DNA of 14,017 nt, from NCBI GenBank assembly GCA_003024985.2, contig PXIH01S0002069.1. One strand, given 5' to 3'. Numbering within the stretch: the stretch's first letter is position 1; each line of letters opens with the position of its first letter. The notes below the pieces were generated by a model, which saw only the letters and a list, made by a program, of their open reading frames with translations, searched no databases and was not told where the DNA came from. The position numbers and the translations under genes were made by a program. The DNA comes from Euperipatoides rowelli. Taxonomy: Eukaryota > Onychophora > Udeonychophora > Euonychophora > Peripatopsidae. Of this stretch, positions 1 to 11,900 are shown piece after piece.

Positions 1-460
1 CTTGCCTATAGCCTGTTTCAAGGGCAAGTTCACCATCGGCCAGAGCGTCCTAGCCAGATCCTACCATCTAGGCAAATATGCCCAGAAATGAGAAATCGGG
101 AAAATAAAAAAAAATTTAAGCCCTGTCTCTTTCTGGATCATTTTTCAAAATGTTAAGGAAGGGAAGAGACATGCCTATCAGCTATGCCCATGCCGCCTCC
201 AAGACTCATCGGAACCACCAATTTCCCCGCCTAGCCCACCCGTCATGAACTGGTCACACCTGCAAACACCGAACACCAACATGTTAAGCCAGATTCCCAA
301 CAAACCAACCCCTCTACCAATGACCTTAGACCCCCCGGTCGCCCCCACTCTCCGGTATTCATCCAGACCTAGGAGACCACCGGACCGTCTGGGTTTCAAG
401 TAAAAGAAGGAGTAAACTGTACTGTATTGCATTATGATATATACAGTACATTGCATGCAC
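1..460. other. GC-rich anomalous block, possibly transposon-derived
   Basis: Bases 1-90 and 170-400 are much richer in G and C than all other intronic sequence here. A plus-strand frame is open from base 2 to a TGA at 89-91 and is followed by an A-rich stretch (~101-117). A minus-strand open frame of 92 codons covers 178-456. Neither resembles a protein I recognise. A hairpin with 10-bp arms closes the block at 418-450. The most likely explanation is a fragment of a mobile element; this is inference from composition only. Confidence 0.3.
418..450. repeat. Perfect 10-bp stem hairpin TGTACTGTAT/ATACAGTACA
   Basis: Ten perfect pairs around a 13-base loop, at the edge of the GC-rich block. Confidence 0.6.
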
Positions 461-1081
461 GGCCCTGCAAGATAGAACTCAACTTAAAAGTCTTTGTTCT
501 TATTTTAAATAGTAGTTATTTAGTAGTTCTGTACAGGAAAGACCCTTTTCCTAAGCAGTACTGAATAAAGTATAGTTCTGACTACACTGTCTAGTTCCTG
601 TTCTTAGAATATTTCACTTTCTTAGATTCAGAATTCATTAATCAGGTGTCAATCACATTAGTAATGACCGTTCAATAGTCATCTGTGTTTGAAAATGAGC
701 GCTAGCATGTATCATCTGACCAAGAAAATGATTTTATAATAATTACAAACTAATAATATTGTAAATATTCAACAAAAAAAAAAAAGGCAAAAAACAGAGA
801 AAATGAACAGTTTCCCATTTATGAGGAAGGTATGCAGACACAAGAGTCACAGTTCCAGTAACGTTAGTTCAAGTTTATATACAGTAAATAATCCTATTGT
901 GCTTGTATTAGCTGGATAATGTAAAACAATCATTTACCGCACATACTAGAATACAGCACGCATCCAAGAGTAAACCCCGATTACAATAATTATTTCTGAG
1001 ATCTATTTTAAAAAAAAAAAAATAGAGATATTAATAAGAGAGTACTTTTGGGTTTTTCAAAAAATAGGCCTATTAAATATC

Positions 1082-1095
1082 ATATATATATATAT
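1082..1095 (+). repeat. (AT)7 dinucleotide repeat
   Basis: Seven AT units, directly countable. Confidence 0.9.
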
Positions 1096-2648
1096 TTTTT
1101 AATAAAGCCAGAGACTTAATTTTTTCCCATTAATAAAACAACTAATTAGTGTTAAAAATATCAAAAATAAAAATGATTTGAACTAAATTAAAGGAATAAC
1201 AATTTTTTTACAAAAGGCTAAATTATGGCAGTCTGGAGGGCTTGCCAACTAAAATAAATGTCAGTACAGAAAGTGTTAATAATCATTGATCCTTTTTTTT
1301 TTCACTTCTCTTCTGTAGAGTTTTCGGGAAATAAACTGCTTTAATTCATTCATTGTGATTAGTCATGAAAACGTTTAATGGAATAATAAAGAGACTAATA
1401 TGTTTTCTATCAACATCATTAAATTCAAATCTAATTCACTTTATTGCGCTAAGAAAAAAAAAAATTTGTGCTGATACAAATAAATCTACATATATAAACA
1501 AACAGTTAGATCTAAAATAGAAAACAAATAATAAAAAAAAAAATACAAAAAAAAATCAAAACTATTAAAAATGTACAATAGAATATTAAACCAAGACTAT
1601 ACCATATGATAGTGTCTATCACTTTTTCGTAATTATAAAACCAAAAGGAGTTGAGTAGTCCAGGTTTATACAAACAAACAACAAAGATAAGACAAGCAAA
1701 TCATCATACAACCGTTCGCAGATTGATTATAAACCCTACTTGCTTTTATAAACATTGATAATTAAGGTACAGTAAAACGAACATATTTTAGTAAAATTGT
1801 TAGCATTTTTATTTTAATTTTTTAATTTTTTTTTAAAATTTCGGTAAATGTCATATCATAAATTTTGCATGACAAAATTCTGAAAAATTTTACTTTTTCC
1901 ACTCAAGCAAATCAAGCATTGTATAGACTTATTTTTCGTCAGTAATTTTTAAATTGGAAATTCTGATGTGTTTGGCCTGCCAATAATTACTTCACTGCTG
2001 CTTTCCTAATGACCTTAGCTGAAGACAACTTAGTTCAAACCCAAATGACTATGATGCTGTTACAATTCACTTTGATTTATATGTTTAAAAAAAATACGGC
2101 CTGCAAATATGTACATAAATTACAAGTGGCCATCATAAAGGAACTTTCGCATAAAATTAAAATATACTGTTCTTACCGGATCAATTTTTCCTTACACTTC
2201 TAATCTTTAAGAGATTTTTTAGAAATGAATTCATCTATAAAATGTACATAGTATTCTGGTCTTTGTATTATTCTAAAAAATTTGCATAAGCTAGGTTATA
2301 AAATTTAATAAACATTGCAAATATAAACTTTACTATGAATAAAAATTAAAATAAAAACAATAGATGAGTGCTAATGGTTAAACCATTATTTTTGGCTCAC
2401 TGTGTCGCATATTGGCTTTCAGATACGTTTTGCTTCAAAACAGCAAAGTTTAAATTACTTACATATCAAAATAAAATAAATATTAGTATTCATATAATCA
2501 GGAAAATAATTAAATTTCGATTTTATGAACGAATTATAAAAGTTGGTGGGCATGGAATACTAGAGAAATAATTATGCTTACTAATGAAAAAATTAAAGGA
2601 TAGGAATTGTTAGAGAAATGAAAAAAAAATATTACTCAAGATACTCAC

Positions 2649-2919
2649 CGTGTTCAATAATTTCAACTAAATTACGAAGATGGGGTAAAATCGCACATCC
2701 CATAAGAATGGCAATTTGTTGAACTATCTTAATGCCAGTATGTCTGGCTTGCCATGATTTTTTGCTTCGGCAAACAGCTTTTAAAAATGGCAATAAGGAT
2801 GGAATTCCCAGAGCCGAGGCTACTACAGCAAAAGCACGTGCTGTAGTGTTACGCACGTATTCATCAATATTGTCAATATCAGGACGCATAGTAGAAATCA
2901 TAGTGGCCAGACCTGCAGC
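2649..2919 (-). CDS. SF3B1: SF3B1 exon (window exon 11): HEAT repeats with hotspot residues E622/R625/H662/K666
   Basis: The exon has 271 nt: 90 codons plus one base, equivalent to human 603-692. It begins [20 protein letters not shown], continues [20 protein letters not shown], and ends [13 protein letters not shown] with the first base of Gly. Counting codons gives E622, R625, N626, H662 and K666, all identical to human; these are mutation hotspots in human leukaemia and uveal melanoma. Differences from human include Ile for Met at 620, Arg for Lys at 653 (AVCRSKK) and Asn for Ser at 685. Acceptor TATTAG, donor a strong GTGAGT. The exon that would carry K700 is not within the remaining 2648 bases. 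Confidence 0.97.
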
Positions 2920-5900
2920 CTAATAGAAAAACATTTGAATTTAAAATTAATATACAAAGAAATATAACATGAATTAAAAAGAAAAATAGTATTTTTCATG
3001 CGATACAACAATTTAGAAATCATTTCCTCCACTTATAGATGGCGAAATAAGGATCAGAGGAGTGCTTTTAAGTATTTAGTTTCTGACAAAGCAATAGAAA
3101 TAAAATTTTAAGACATCTTTTTTTTTTTAATGTTATCAGGATAAGCAAGAGGTGTGTGTGTTGGGGGAGGGGGATAGGATGGAGCTATGCAATGCCGATA
3201 TTTTCATACTTCACTGGAATGGAAATTTAGAAAGTCTACCATATAGAGAGAATGCTTCATTTTAATAAAATAAGAGGAATAACAAGACGTACAGTAATTA
3301 TGATGGAAATGTCAGAAAAATAAAGGCAATATCTTATTGGGCCTGATGAACTATTAGTCACAAAAGCTTAGTCACATTTAGTTGTTTGTTTAAAAAACAG
3401 AATTTAGTTAGTTTTAGTCTAAATTTATATACTGATAAAAATATTTTAATTAACCCTTTTGCTACTAATTCCAGAAATGTATGTCATAAATCATTTTAAT
3501 CTCTATGCTAATGATGCTTTTATGTCAGGCATAAGTTGGACATCATAGTTTTGTTTACTGTCCAGATCTCTTATCAAAAGTTAAATATGCGCCCCCACAG
3601 CTCTCTAGGCAAGACCATGTTTACTACACTAATACTTCTAGGTCTAATTACAAAAAAAAAAAAAAAGCTATCATCATTCCATTGTCTAATATATGCCACA
3701 AATTTGTACTATCACTCTTAGTTCCTTTGCTAGAGGATAAAAGACTNATAAATTTACATCTCTTAAAATAATGTGCAATGGATTTACATTTTACGTGACG
3801 TCACTTACCATATTTTATGACATCATTACTCATAAACAATCTGCATAGCAACAAAGGATCCCAAGTACTTGTTGAAAAAAATCGCCTTTATTTCTACTAT
3901 TGAGACTTATTTTTATTTTCTATAAATCTGTTATGATAATCCTATTTACACGTAGTTATTAAACTCAAATGCCGCAGTGGCAAGCGATGACGATTATATA
4001 AAAATTATTATACCTCAACAATTATTATTAAAATCTTTTGAAGTGATCAATTTTTGTTTTAGTCACCAAAATTGCACAAATGAAATCATCCATCACAAAT
4101 ATAAAATTATTTGTTTTGTATTTGTAAAATAATTTTTAATTTATCACTTCTTTATTTTTTTATACGAGAAAAAAAATCCTCTAAAATTCATACTAGGTCA
4201 ATCTTCAGTTTACGAGAGCCATATGGTACAGTGCCTACCATTATCTCATTCCTAACTTTGTTTGTAGTCAAAAGAGAGAAAAAATGTATTGCCAGCGAGA
4301 GCAAAAAAATATACTTTAAAAAAAAAAAAAAAAGTTTAATCAAAATAAAAAGTTAATTGCAATTAAAATGACACTACAATGTCCAGTATGTACCGCCACC
4401 TCTCTTCTAGTACGGTATCTATGCCCCAGAAAGAAAAAAATTATAATTACTATAAATTAACACATGTACTATTTTTAATATAAGTAACGTCAATTTAAAA
4501 TTTTAAGTTTAAATGTAGCTACTGAATAATTTTACGTTTTGAACTTATTATATACTATGCTGAGGATGGGGAAGGGGAGTAACCGATGCTATGGTCCAGG
4601 CTCCACATCCTAATCGGGGCCCCAGTACTGGAATTCCAAGCTAAATCTTTTTTTTTTGCTGTTAGAACACTTTGTTAGGGTGTTACAAGGCTACTTATTT
4701 ATTTTTTGATAAGCTTTTTTTTTTGGCAGTAAAGTATGTCGTAACTATGTACAGTAGTTTCTTATGTAGTTTGGTCATAGATGAGCCCCCCCCCCCCTTT
4801 TTTCCCTGGGCTACAGCCCCAACCACCCACCCTCCTTTGGGGGGGAGGGGCTACGGCTACCTGTTAGTAATGGTGGTTAACGGGTTAGAAAAATGAGTAG
4901 TTATATCCAGCCTTAATATGTACATTATTATTATTATTATTACTACTGCTTACCTTAGCCAAGTTGGAAATAATTTCTCTGCCTTCTACACGAGCGTAGT
5001 AATCTTCATCAATCAGAAGAGGTTCAATAACTACTAAAATCTACAATTAGAAATAAAAAAAAATTGAAAACTAATTAATCAGCTGCTGGAAATACATTGA
5101 AAGATTAAACGCAACCAACATAATTATAAACAATTCAAAAGTTTACCTTATGTACATAGGGTCGAACCAAATCATCAAGTTTATACAGAATTCTATCAAT
5201 AACTTTCACTAAAAGATGGCGTTCCTGATCTTCTAATGTAGGGGACATCAATAATGGCAGGATTTGATTGAATAATGGACCAGCACCAAATTCCCGAGCT
5301 TTATCGGTGATTTGACGCAAGGCAGCCTATTTAGAAAATGAAAAGAAAACAACATTTGAAATAAAGAATTAAAAATCAAATACAAAACAAATTGCTTTAA
5401 TATTTTAGGGAGGAAATAAAACATAGCATTTAATCAATTCTATAAAAATGCTACAGTAGATTAAAATTAAGTTTACCTTTCTCATGGGTGGTGTACCATT
5501 CTTTATTTTCAACAATAGTTTCATGATTTTTCGTTCCTTTTGTTCTTCTGGGCTTAATGCCTCTTCATCAACATCCATCTTAAATTAAAAAAAAGTAATT
5601 TAAGTTAAAATTTCCCAATATCATATATATTTCATTTTATACTTGTATAAGAGATGTTTTTTTTTCTTCTTTTTTGCCTAGTATACAAAAATTTGACCCA
5701 CAATTTATTCATTAAAACAAGTCAAGAAAGCAAAAACCAGCAGCATATTAACATCAAGCTGATGATGGAAACAAGATTAGCCAATTGTAGATGACATCTA
5801 ACGGAGATTTATTGAACTACCGTATTCTAGAAGTCAATATTTTGCATAGTGAAACTCGATAAACTTTCATTTGTTCTCTCTTCTTGATGATTAAGCTTGA

Positions 5901-8900
5901 TAAATGAAAATATTTCTCCAGACCCTGCTCATCTCGAGTTTCCCAAAATGATAAATACAGATATTAATAGGATTGTGTTCAAGCCTGGGAATATGATGTA
6001 ATATAACAGACAGTCTGCATTTTAATAAATGATCATTGATCACTATAAGACTTGACGTCTCAATAACATAAAATATCCCGTAGTGATATTGTAGCTAGTT
6101 TTACATTATACCGGGAGTAATCAAAAATATAAAAAAAATATTTTATTTGAAATATGTTCTTATAAATTTATTTTAGAACATACACATTTCTTATAATTAT
6201 AAATTAAAATTGTAAGTACTTTCATTTATACAGTAAATCAGAAAAAAAAAGTTCATTTAATAGACTATAATTTGATCCTTTAATTCAACTGCTACAATAT
6301 TTTTTTTTTAAAAATGCTATTATTGATCATAAAATTACATATTATAAAGCTTTTTCCTTAAAATTTTAAAAGGAAATCAAATTTGAATAAAAAAAAAATT
6401 AATTTGTAGAGGAAATAAATTCTTCTCCCCCTTTGCCAAGAAATGTTATTATTCTTTAAAATTATTTTATTATCATTAAATATGCATCCTTTTTAAACAG
6501 GCATCATCAATCTATTTAATTTACAGTATATACAATTTAAAAAAAAAAACAGTAATTAAAGAGTTAAATTGCAAATTGCTCAGCATAGTCCAGGTTTTGC
6601 ATTTATTTTTCCATCCTCATTCGTTTTGAGACCATGACATAATATAAATAAATTGACACAGAATATACCCCTATTACGTCCAACAAAAAGAACTTAAGAT
6701 TGTTCCAAAACTCATTCAATTTATTTATTATTTTTTTAACAAAAATCTATTAAAACATAGTGGGTTTGTTTATAAAAACCCAAGTGATTTTCTTCTGTTA
6801 TGCTACAAACTCCAATAAATTAATAATAACTCTTCAAGCCTTGCTCATAAAAATCTAAAGTTTTGTACATGTATTTTTTTAAATTATTTCACAATTTGAA
6901 ACTGGGCAAACTCAATAGCTGAAATTATACTAATTTTTCAAAAAAAAATTAACACAACAGTTTTTTAAAAAAAAAAAAAAAAACTATATTTTACTCTAAT
7001 GACAGACAGGCTATGAATTTTAAAAAATTTGAATAATTTATTACCAGCAGTTTGTCAAAATACTGAGCATCTTCAGGTTTGAGGAATGGCAAATTTCCTT
7101 TGGGTTGGTTGTCCAAAAATTTTGCACTACGATCTTCCACTTGAATGTGGAAACCTGTCATACCCCCTATTGGAGTCGGCGTAGATGTCAGTTTCCTCGC
7201 AGGTGTTCTTATAGGGACGTAACCAGCCGGGGGTTGCAAAATCTAAGGGAAGAAATAAAATTTTAAAATTAAAATATTAATATATTATTTTTAAGAAATT
7301 TGAATTGCACAATAGATGAACAATCTACCTTGTATCCATCGGGAAACATAGAATCTAATTCATCATCGGTTAACGGTCTATTCCTTTCATCAATTTCTCG
7401 CTCCCAACGGTAAGCTTGTAGCTGTTCAGGAGTCATAGATAACAAATGACCTAAATCATTAAAAATAATTGGGTTACTATTATATTAAAAAAAAAAAAAA
7501 ATCAAGAAAAATGACTAAAAAAATGTAATAAATCAAAAGTAGTGTATATTAACTAATTTTGGACAGGAAGAGATAGAAAAGTGAGGTTTATTAATAATTC
7601 TGGCAACTTTCGGAGTTCCTATTGTTTTCAAAAACTATCGTGCGATTAATAAAATTTTGACTTTCAAATGGCCCAATACAGACTTTTAAATCTTTTACAA
7701 ATAAACTTATATATTTTTAAAATCTAACCAAACAAAACGATTTTTTTAATCTCCTAAATACGGAAAAAAATTAATAAAAAAATATATACCGTAGAGTGCC
7801 ATCAAAGGTCACCCCAATTTCTCGTCCAAATGTAGGTAAATGGCACCATCATGAAACAAGCGTCCCATCTCCCCCCCCCCTACACACACACTTTAATCTC
7901 TTGATCACTCGTGCTCGTGTACCGTTTATCGGCATGCTACCGTACTTTTTTTTTTTTATTGTTTACAGATTTAGATTTATTAAAAAGTTTAAAAACGATA
8001 ACTAATATTCTTTGTTTTATTAATCTTAATTATGAAACTATGATGTTTATGTGGCAGTTTTACCTTTTAACTTGCTTTTTATTTTAATGACTTTTGATCA
8101 TTTATATTTATAAATGTTAATTTGATCTAAATAGATAATTTTTATTCTTGAACTAGAAAAAAAATACTACATTTAAAAAGAACGAAAAAAAATATTACCG
8201 GTGTAACGAGAAAGTTTTTTTTTTTTTCATTTTCTTTTCATTTTTAATCAAAAAAAAAATTTAATTCAGACAATAAACGTTGCTCTGAACATTAGAAAAA
8301 TTTAAACATACAAAATTTATGGGAAAATCCAATTTTTAATCATAAATAAATTAATATAATAAAATATTTTGTTTTTTTTTAAATTTAGCTAAACTGAACT
8401 AAATATATGTTACATAAGTTACAGGTTAACACAATACTATGTACTGTATATATACTATATATTGTACATACAATGTTTACAAACACAGAATACACATTTT
8501 AATGATTGGCAGATGTTGAAGTTGCTTATTGAAAAATCTTTCTACTATACAATCAAAAAAGTGAAGAAATCAAACCTAGTCTGTATGTTTGTTTTTTTTT
8601 TCTTCCGACATTATTCACAAGTTCGTTCTGGACAGTCTATTTTTAAAGTTAAAAAATTTGCCTGCCGAATTTCCCACATACAGAACATATAAAGAAATGG
8701 TCTTACCCGGTGATGGTGTGCTCATTGCCATTGCTTTGGCACCTACAGGGGTCACTCCAGGAGTTGGTGTCATGGTAGGTGTAACATTTCCTATTTGACT
8801 AGAAGGTGTTTCATCCCAACGGGAACGTCTCTTACTACTACTGGCTCCAGGTGTAGGAGTTTCTTGAATATTGTCAATTCCACGATCGGTTCGAGGAGTT

Positions 8901-11900
8901 TCTGCCCAACCGCTACCATGGCCAGGGGTTTCTAAATGAAGAAAATATAAAATTTAAAATAAATGATGATGAAAAAAATAACTGTAAAACGGATTTAATA
9001 ATTACAGCAAACAATTTACAATACATTAAATTTTCTAAAAATGAAATTATTTAAAAGGATGTCAAACATTAAAAGTAATGATAAGGTCATGCTTATTGCA
9101 AAATACTTTGCATAGATTAATGGTTTGTCAAATAAACTTCTAATGTTAGACAAATTGAATAAAAAGGCTAAATTAATAATAAAATTTTCATTGGGATAAC
9201 CTTTGATGAATTACAAAGTTAGCAAACACTAGCATCGGGAATCTAATAATGTTACCAACAGATTATGTAAGCTAGACATACAGATTCCCTACTGGAAGTT
9301 GAATGCTTCTTTTTTTTTCTACTGAAGAATAGAATAAATAAATAAATAAATATATGTAAAATATCCTAATTTCAATATGGCTATAAAGATATTTAGAAAA
9401 ATCTATCAGTAGATAATACTTAGCATGTACTTGTAAAATCAGATATTTAATATATGAATTAGCTTGTAAGAATTGATAATTCGGCAATGAGGATTAAAAG
9501 GTATGTAGAGTATAATTTAAATAGGTTACAACATACAGTATATTAGAAATGGCACTACAGAAATATTACGGTATAATTTTAAATATTTTTACAGCATTTG
9601 AAATTCCAATATAAGTTATTGATCCAATTTCTACAAAATTTTATATTTAAAGTGAAAGTATGTCATCTGGATGTCTGTCTGGTGAAAGTAGTAATAGAGT
9701 TGGCATTGCAACTTGTAAAACATGCCAATTCGTTAGTCAAGGAGGATGGGGGGCGGGGGGTTAATGACTTGTCTGTCTAATTATTTCAATATTTTAATTG
9801 CTGGTTCAATTTGAATCAAATTTAATATTTAAATAGATCACAAGATACTTCTAAGCAGGAGTAATCTATCTGCTTTCCAGCTAAAAATTAAAAAAAATAA
9901 AATGGCCTAAACACTAAGAAAAAGAGATGTTTCTCAGGACACACAACTCTTACTGGGGACACATTATTTGAGAACATGTGCGTCCCTGGGACACATGAAA
10001 AAAATTTCTATTGGAACCCCTGTAAAATAGATACTAAAAATAAAGTGTGGCAATTATTCTAAATTCAATTTTAGTGTTTTTAAAACATTTGAAAGGGTAC
10101 ATTTATTTATTAATTGGGTGTTTAAGGGATATAAGTATGGAAAGAGAAAAATATCACTGGACGTAGACTTTAAATAATCATTTTAATTAAATAACAGAAA
10201 ACAATTAAAGGAATAGGTTTACCTCTTTCAGTTTTAGGGGTTTCATCCCATCTATTTCTACGAGCACTAGGTGTATTGCTGTGTCCTGGAGTTACATGTC
10301 CAGGTGTTGTGGCTCCTGGTGTAGCATGGCCAGGTGTGGCATCCCAAACACGAGTACTAGTACCCGGTGTGGCTCCTGGAGTTTCACTACCCTTAGGAAT
10401 ACGACCCGGAGTCTCGTCCCAACGGCTATTGCTAGGAGTGGTCGCCTAGGAAGACAGAATAAACTAATTTTAGAAAGGTTTGTAAGATTCAAATCTACTT
10501 TTTTAAAATTTATAAAAAACGTTTTAACCGTTTGATGTGATAATGATATAACAACTTTGAATTACAAACAATCTCTAGTTTAAATTATCAACTTTTTGGA
10601 AGCAATTTTGATAATACAAAAGCATTAGTTCTTTTATATGCTGCAAAATAGATATTTGCAATGAAAAAGAGATAAAAATTTAGGACAAATCAGTTTTTTC
10701 ACCATAAAATTTGTACAAAGTGTACTATTGGGTGAAAATGTGCCTGTCTGTGAGGTGATTATCTGTTCTATGATCATGGAAAATCATACACAATTTCCTA
10801 TTCAATTTTTAACCTAATGAAGAAAAGATAATCCCCTCATTTCCACTCAATAGTGCACTTTGTCCAAATCCCATAAGAGTTGACAGTGAACAAAATTTTA
10901 AAGTACAAAGATTGATTATAAAAACTCTATACTCTCTCATAAATTTGATACCTGGTCATATTTTTTCCCTGTTCATAGCATATTTTAAAAGTACCATAAT
11001 TTAACGAAAAATTTCCCTAATAATTACTAAATGGTCCATTTCTTGCCAAAATCTTAATATTCTTTTAGTGAAGCAAGTAGGTGAGAGACAAGTTGTAATA
11101 ATGTCTGTGCTGACTAAGACATTTTTGTTGCACATTTAATATTTATAGAAGAATCTGCATTTATCAAATATAGACTGTATTTAATTATTCCTAATAAGGG
11201 TTTGTTTAAGTTTTTTTTAATATGCCTAAGGTAAAGTCAAGGTGGGGAAATGTCTTACTAATGAATGCCTTATATTGCTACAAAGTATCTAGAATTTTAG
11301 AAAATGTTAAAAAAAAAAAAAAAACATTGTTTTAAAAAAATTAATTACTAAAATGGATCAAGATCATTCAATTTTAATAAATTAAATATAAACCGACCTC
11401 TGCTTGGTCCCAACTGGATGGTGTAGTGGGTTTTTTCTTAGGTGTTGGTGTAGGTGTATCATCGCCGCCAGCCATATCCCAACGGCGACGTTTTTTCTCG
11501 GCTACAATACAATTTAAATAAAACATTGTTAAGTCCAACTTGAATTCAAATAAAAAGAAAACATAAAAGGGGATAATTTAAAAAAGAAAATAACCTAAAA
11601 AATATATTCCCATGTTCAATTAAATAATCTAAAAAATTTTTTTACAAAGCCGATGCAAGTTGAAAATCTTGTCACACCCTCTCCCCTGCTAAGAGTGTAA
11701 CAAAGAAAAGTGCCACTACTAGCAGCTATGCAATATCTAGTTTTATTCATTCAAAATATTATTTACTTACCTTTCATAGCCATACTATCTCCATTCATAA
11801 TGTGTAACTGTCCAGTTTTGGCTTTCTCAGTTATCTTTTGGTGTACATCTGCCTATAATAATTAAAAAATCCTATGAATATTTACACAACAATAAAACAC

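Larger units (their letters stand above)
1..2648 (-). other. SF3B1 intron downstream of window exon 11 (partial, at least 2648 nt)
   Basis: It starts with a strong donor GTGAGT at 2648. The expected next peptide (LVDEQQKVRT… in human) was not found on the minus strand, so the acceptor lies before base 1. A (TA)7 tract is at 1082-1095. Bases 600-2600 are AT-rich with nothing recognisable. The first ~460 bases are compositionally different and annotated separately. Confidence 0.8.
2920..4953 (-). other. SF3B1 intron of 2034 nt
   Basis: Donor GTAAGC, acceptor TATTAG. It contains an (ATT)n tract beside the donor, a C12 run and a higher-GC patch at 4780-4880, and another GC-richer patch at 4560-4640. 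It also holds a perfect GTGACGTCAC palindrome, a G/GT-rich stretch at 3150-3177, and one undetermined base at 3747. No gene is seen. Confidence 0.85.
7451..8706 (-). other. SF3B1 intron of 1256 nt
   Basis: Donor GTAAGA, acceptor ATTTAG. Most of it is A/T homopolymer-rich. The exception is a distinctly higher-GC block at about 7789-7950, annotated separately. A local TA-rich dyad lies near 8440-8475. Confidence 0.85.
8932..10222 (-). other. SF3B1 intron of 1291 nt
   Basis: Donor GTAAAC, acceptor TTTAG. Contents are an (AAAT)n tract at 9333-9351, a G-rich patch (9741-9760, G6-C-G6), and a small block of three GGACACA-type motifs with a hairpin (9936-9997). The rest is featureless AT-rich DNA. 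Confidence 0.85.

Noticed and set aside
178-456. Minus-strand 92-codon open frame as a gene
   Set aside because: The peptide resembles no family I know, and it lies inside an anomalous GC-rich block of an intron. Kept only as a possible mobile-element remnant.
1-2648. Search for the next SF3B1 exon (K700 region)
   Set aside because: I looked on the minus strand for LVDEQQKVRT-type coding sequence and found none; the exon is presumably outside the window.
2732-2923. Plus-strand open frame of 63 codons
   Set aside because: It is the antisense shadow of the SF3B1 hotspot exon on the minus strand.
4111-4356. Plus-strand 81-codon open frame
   Set aside because: Low-complexity poly-Lys product from A-rich intron; no homology recognised.
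4924-4942. CRISPR or satellite array
   Set aside because: It is a simple (ATT)n microsatellite; no spaced repeats occur anywhere in the window.
8589-8798. Plus-strand open frame ending in a Val/Gly-rich peptide
   Set aside because: It overlaps the SF3B1 exon at 8707-8931 in antisense and runs into intron; there is no independent support.
9741-9760. G-quadruplex
   Set aside because: Two long G runs split by a single C, with two GG pairs before them. It may form a quadruplex but does not cleanly fit four G3 tracts with loops.
10281-10535. Plus-strand open frame of 84 codons and a minus-strand frame at 10292-10492
   Set aside because: Both are out-of-frame shadows of the TP-rich SF3B1 exon; the repetitive codons keep other frames open.
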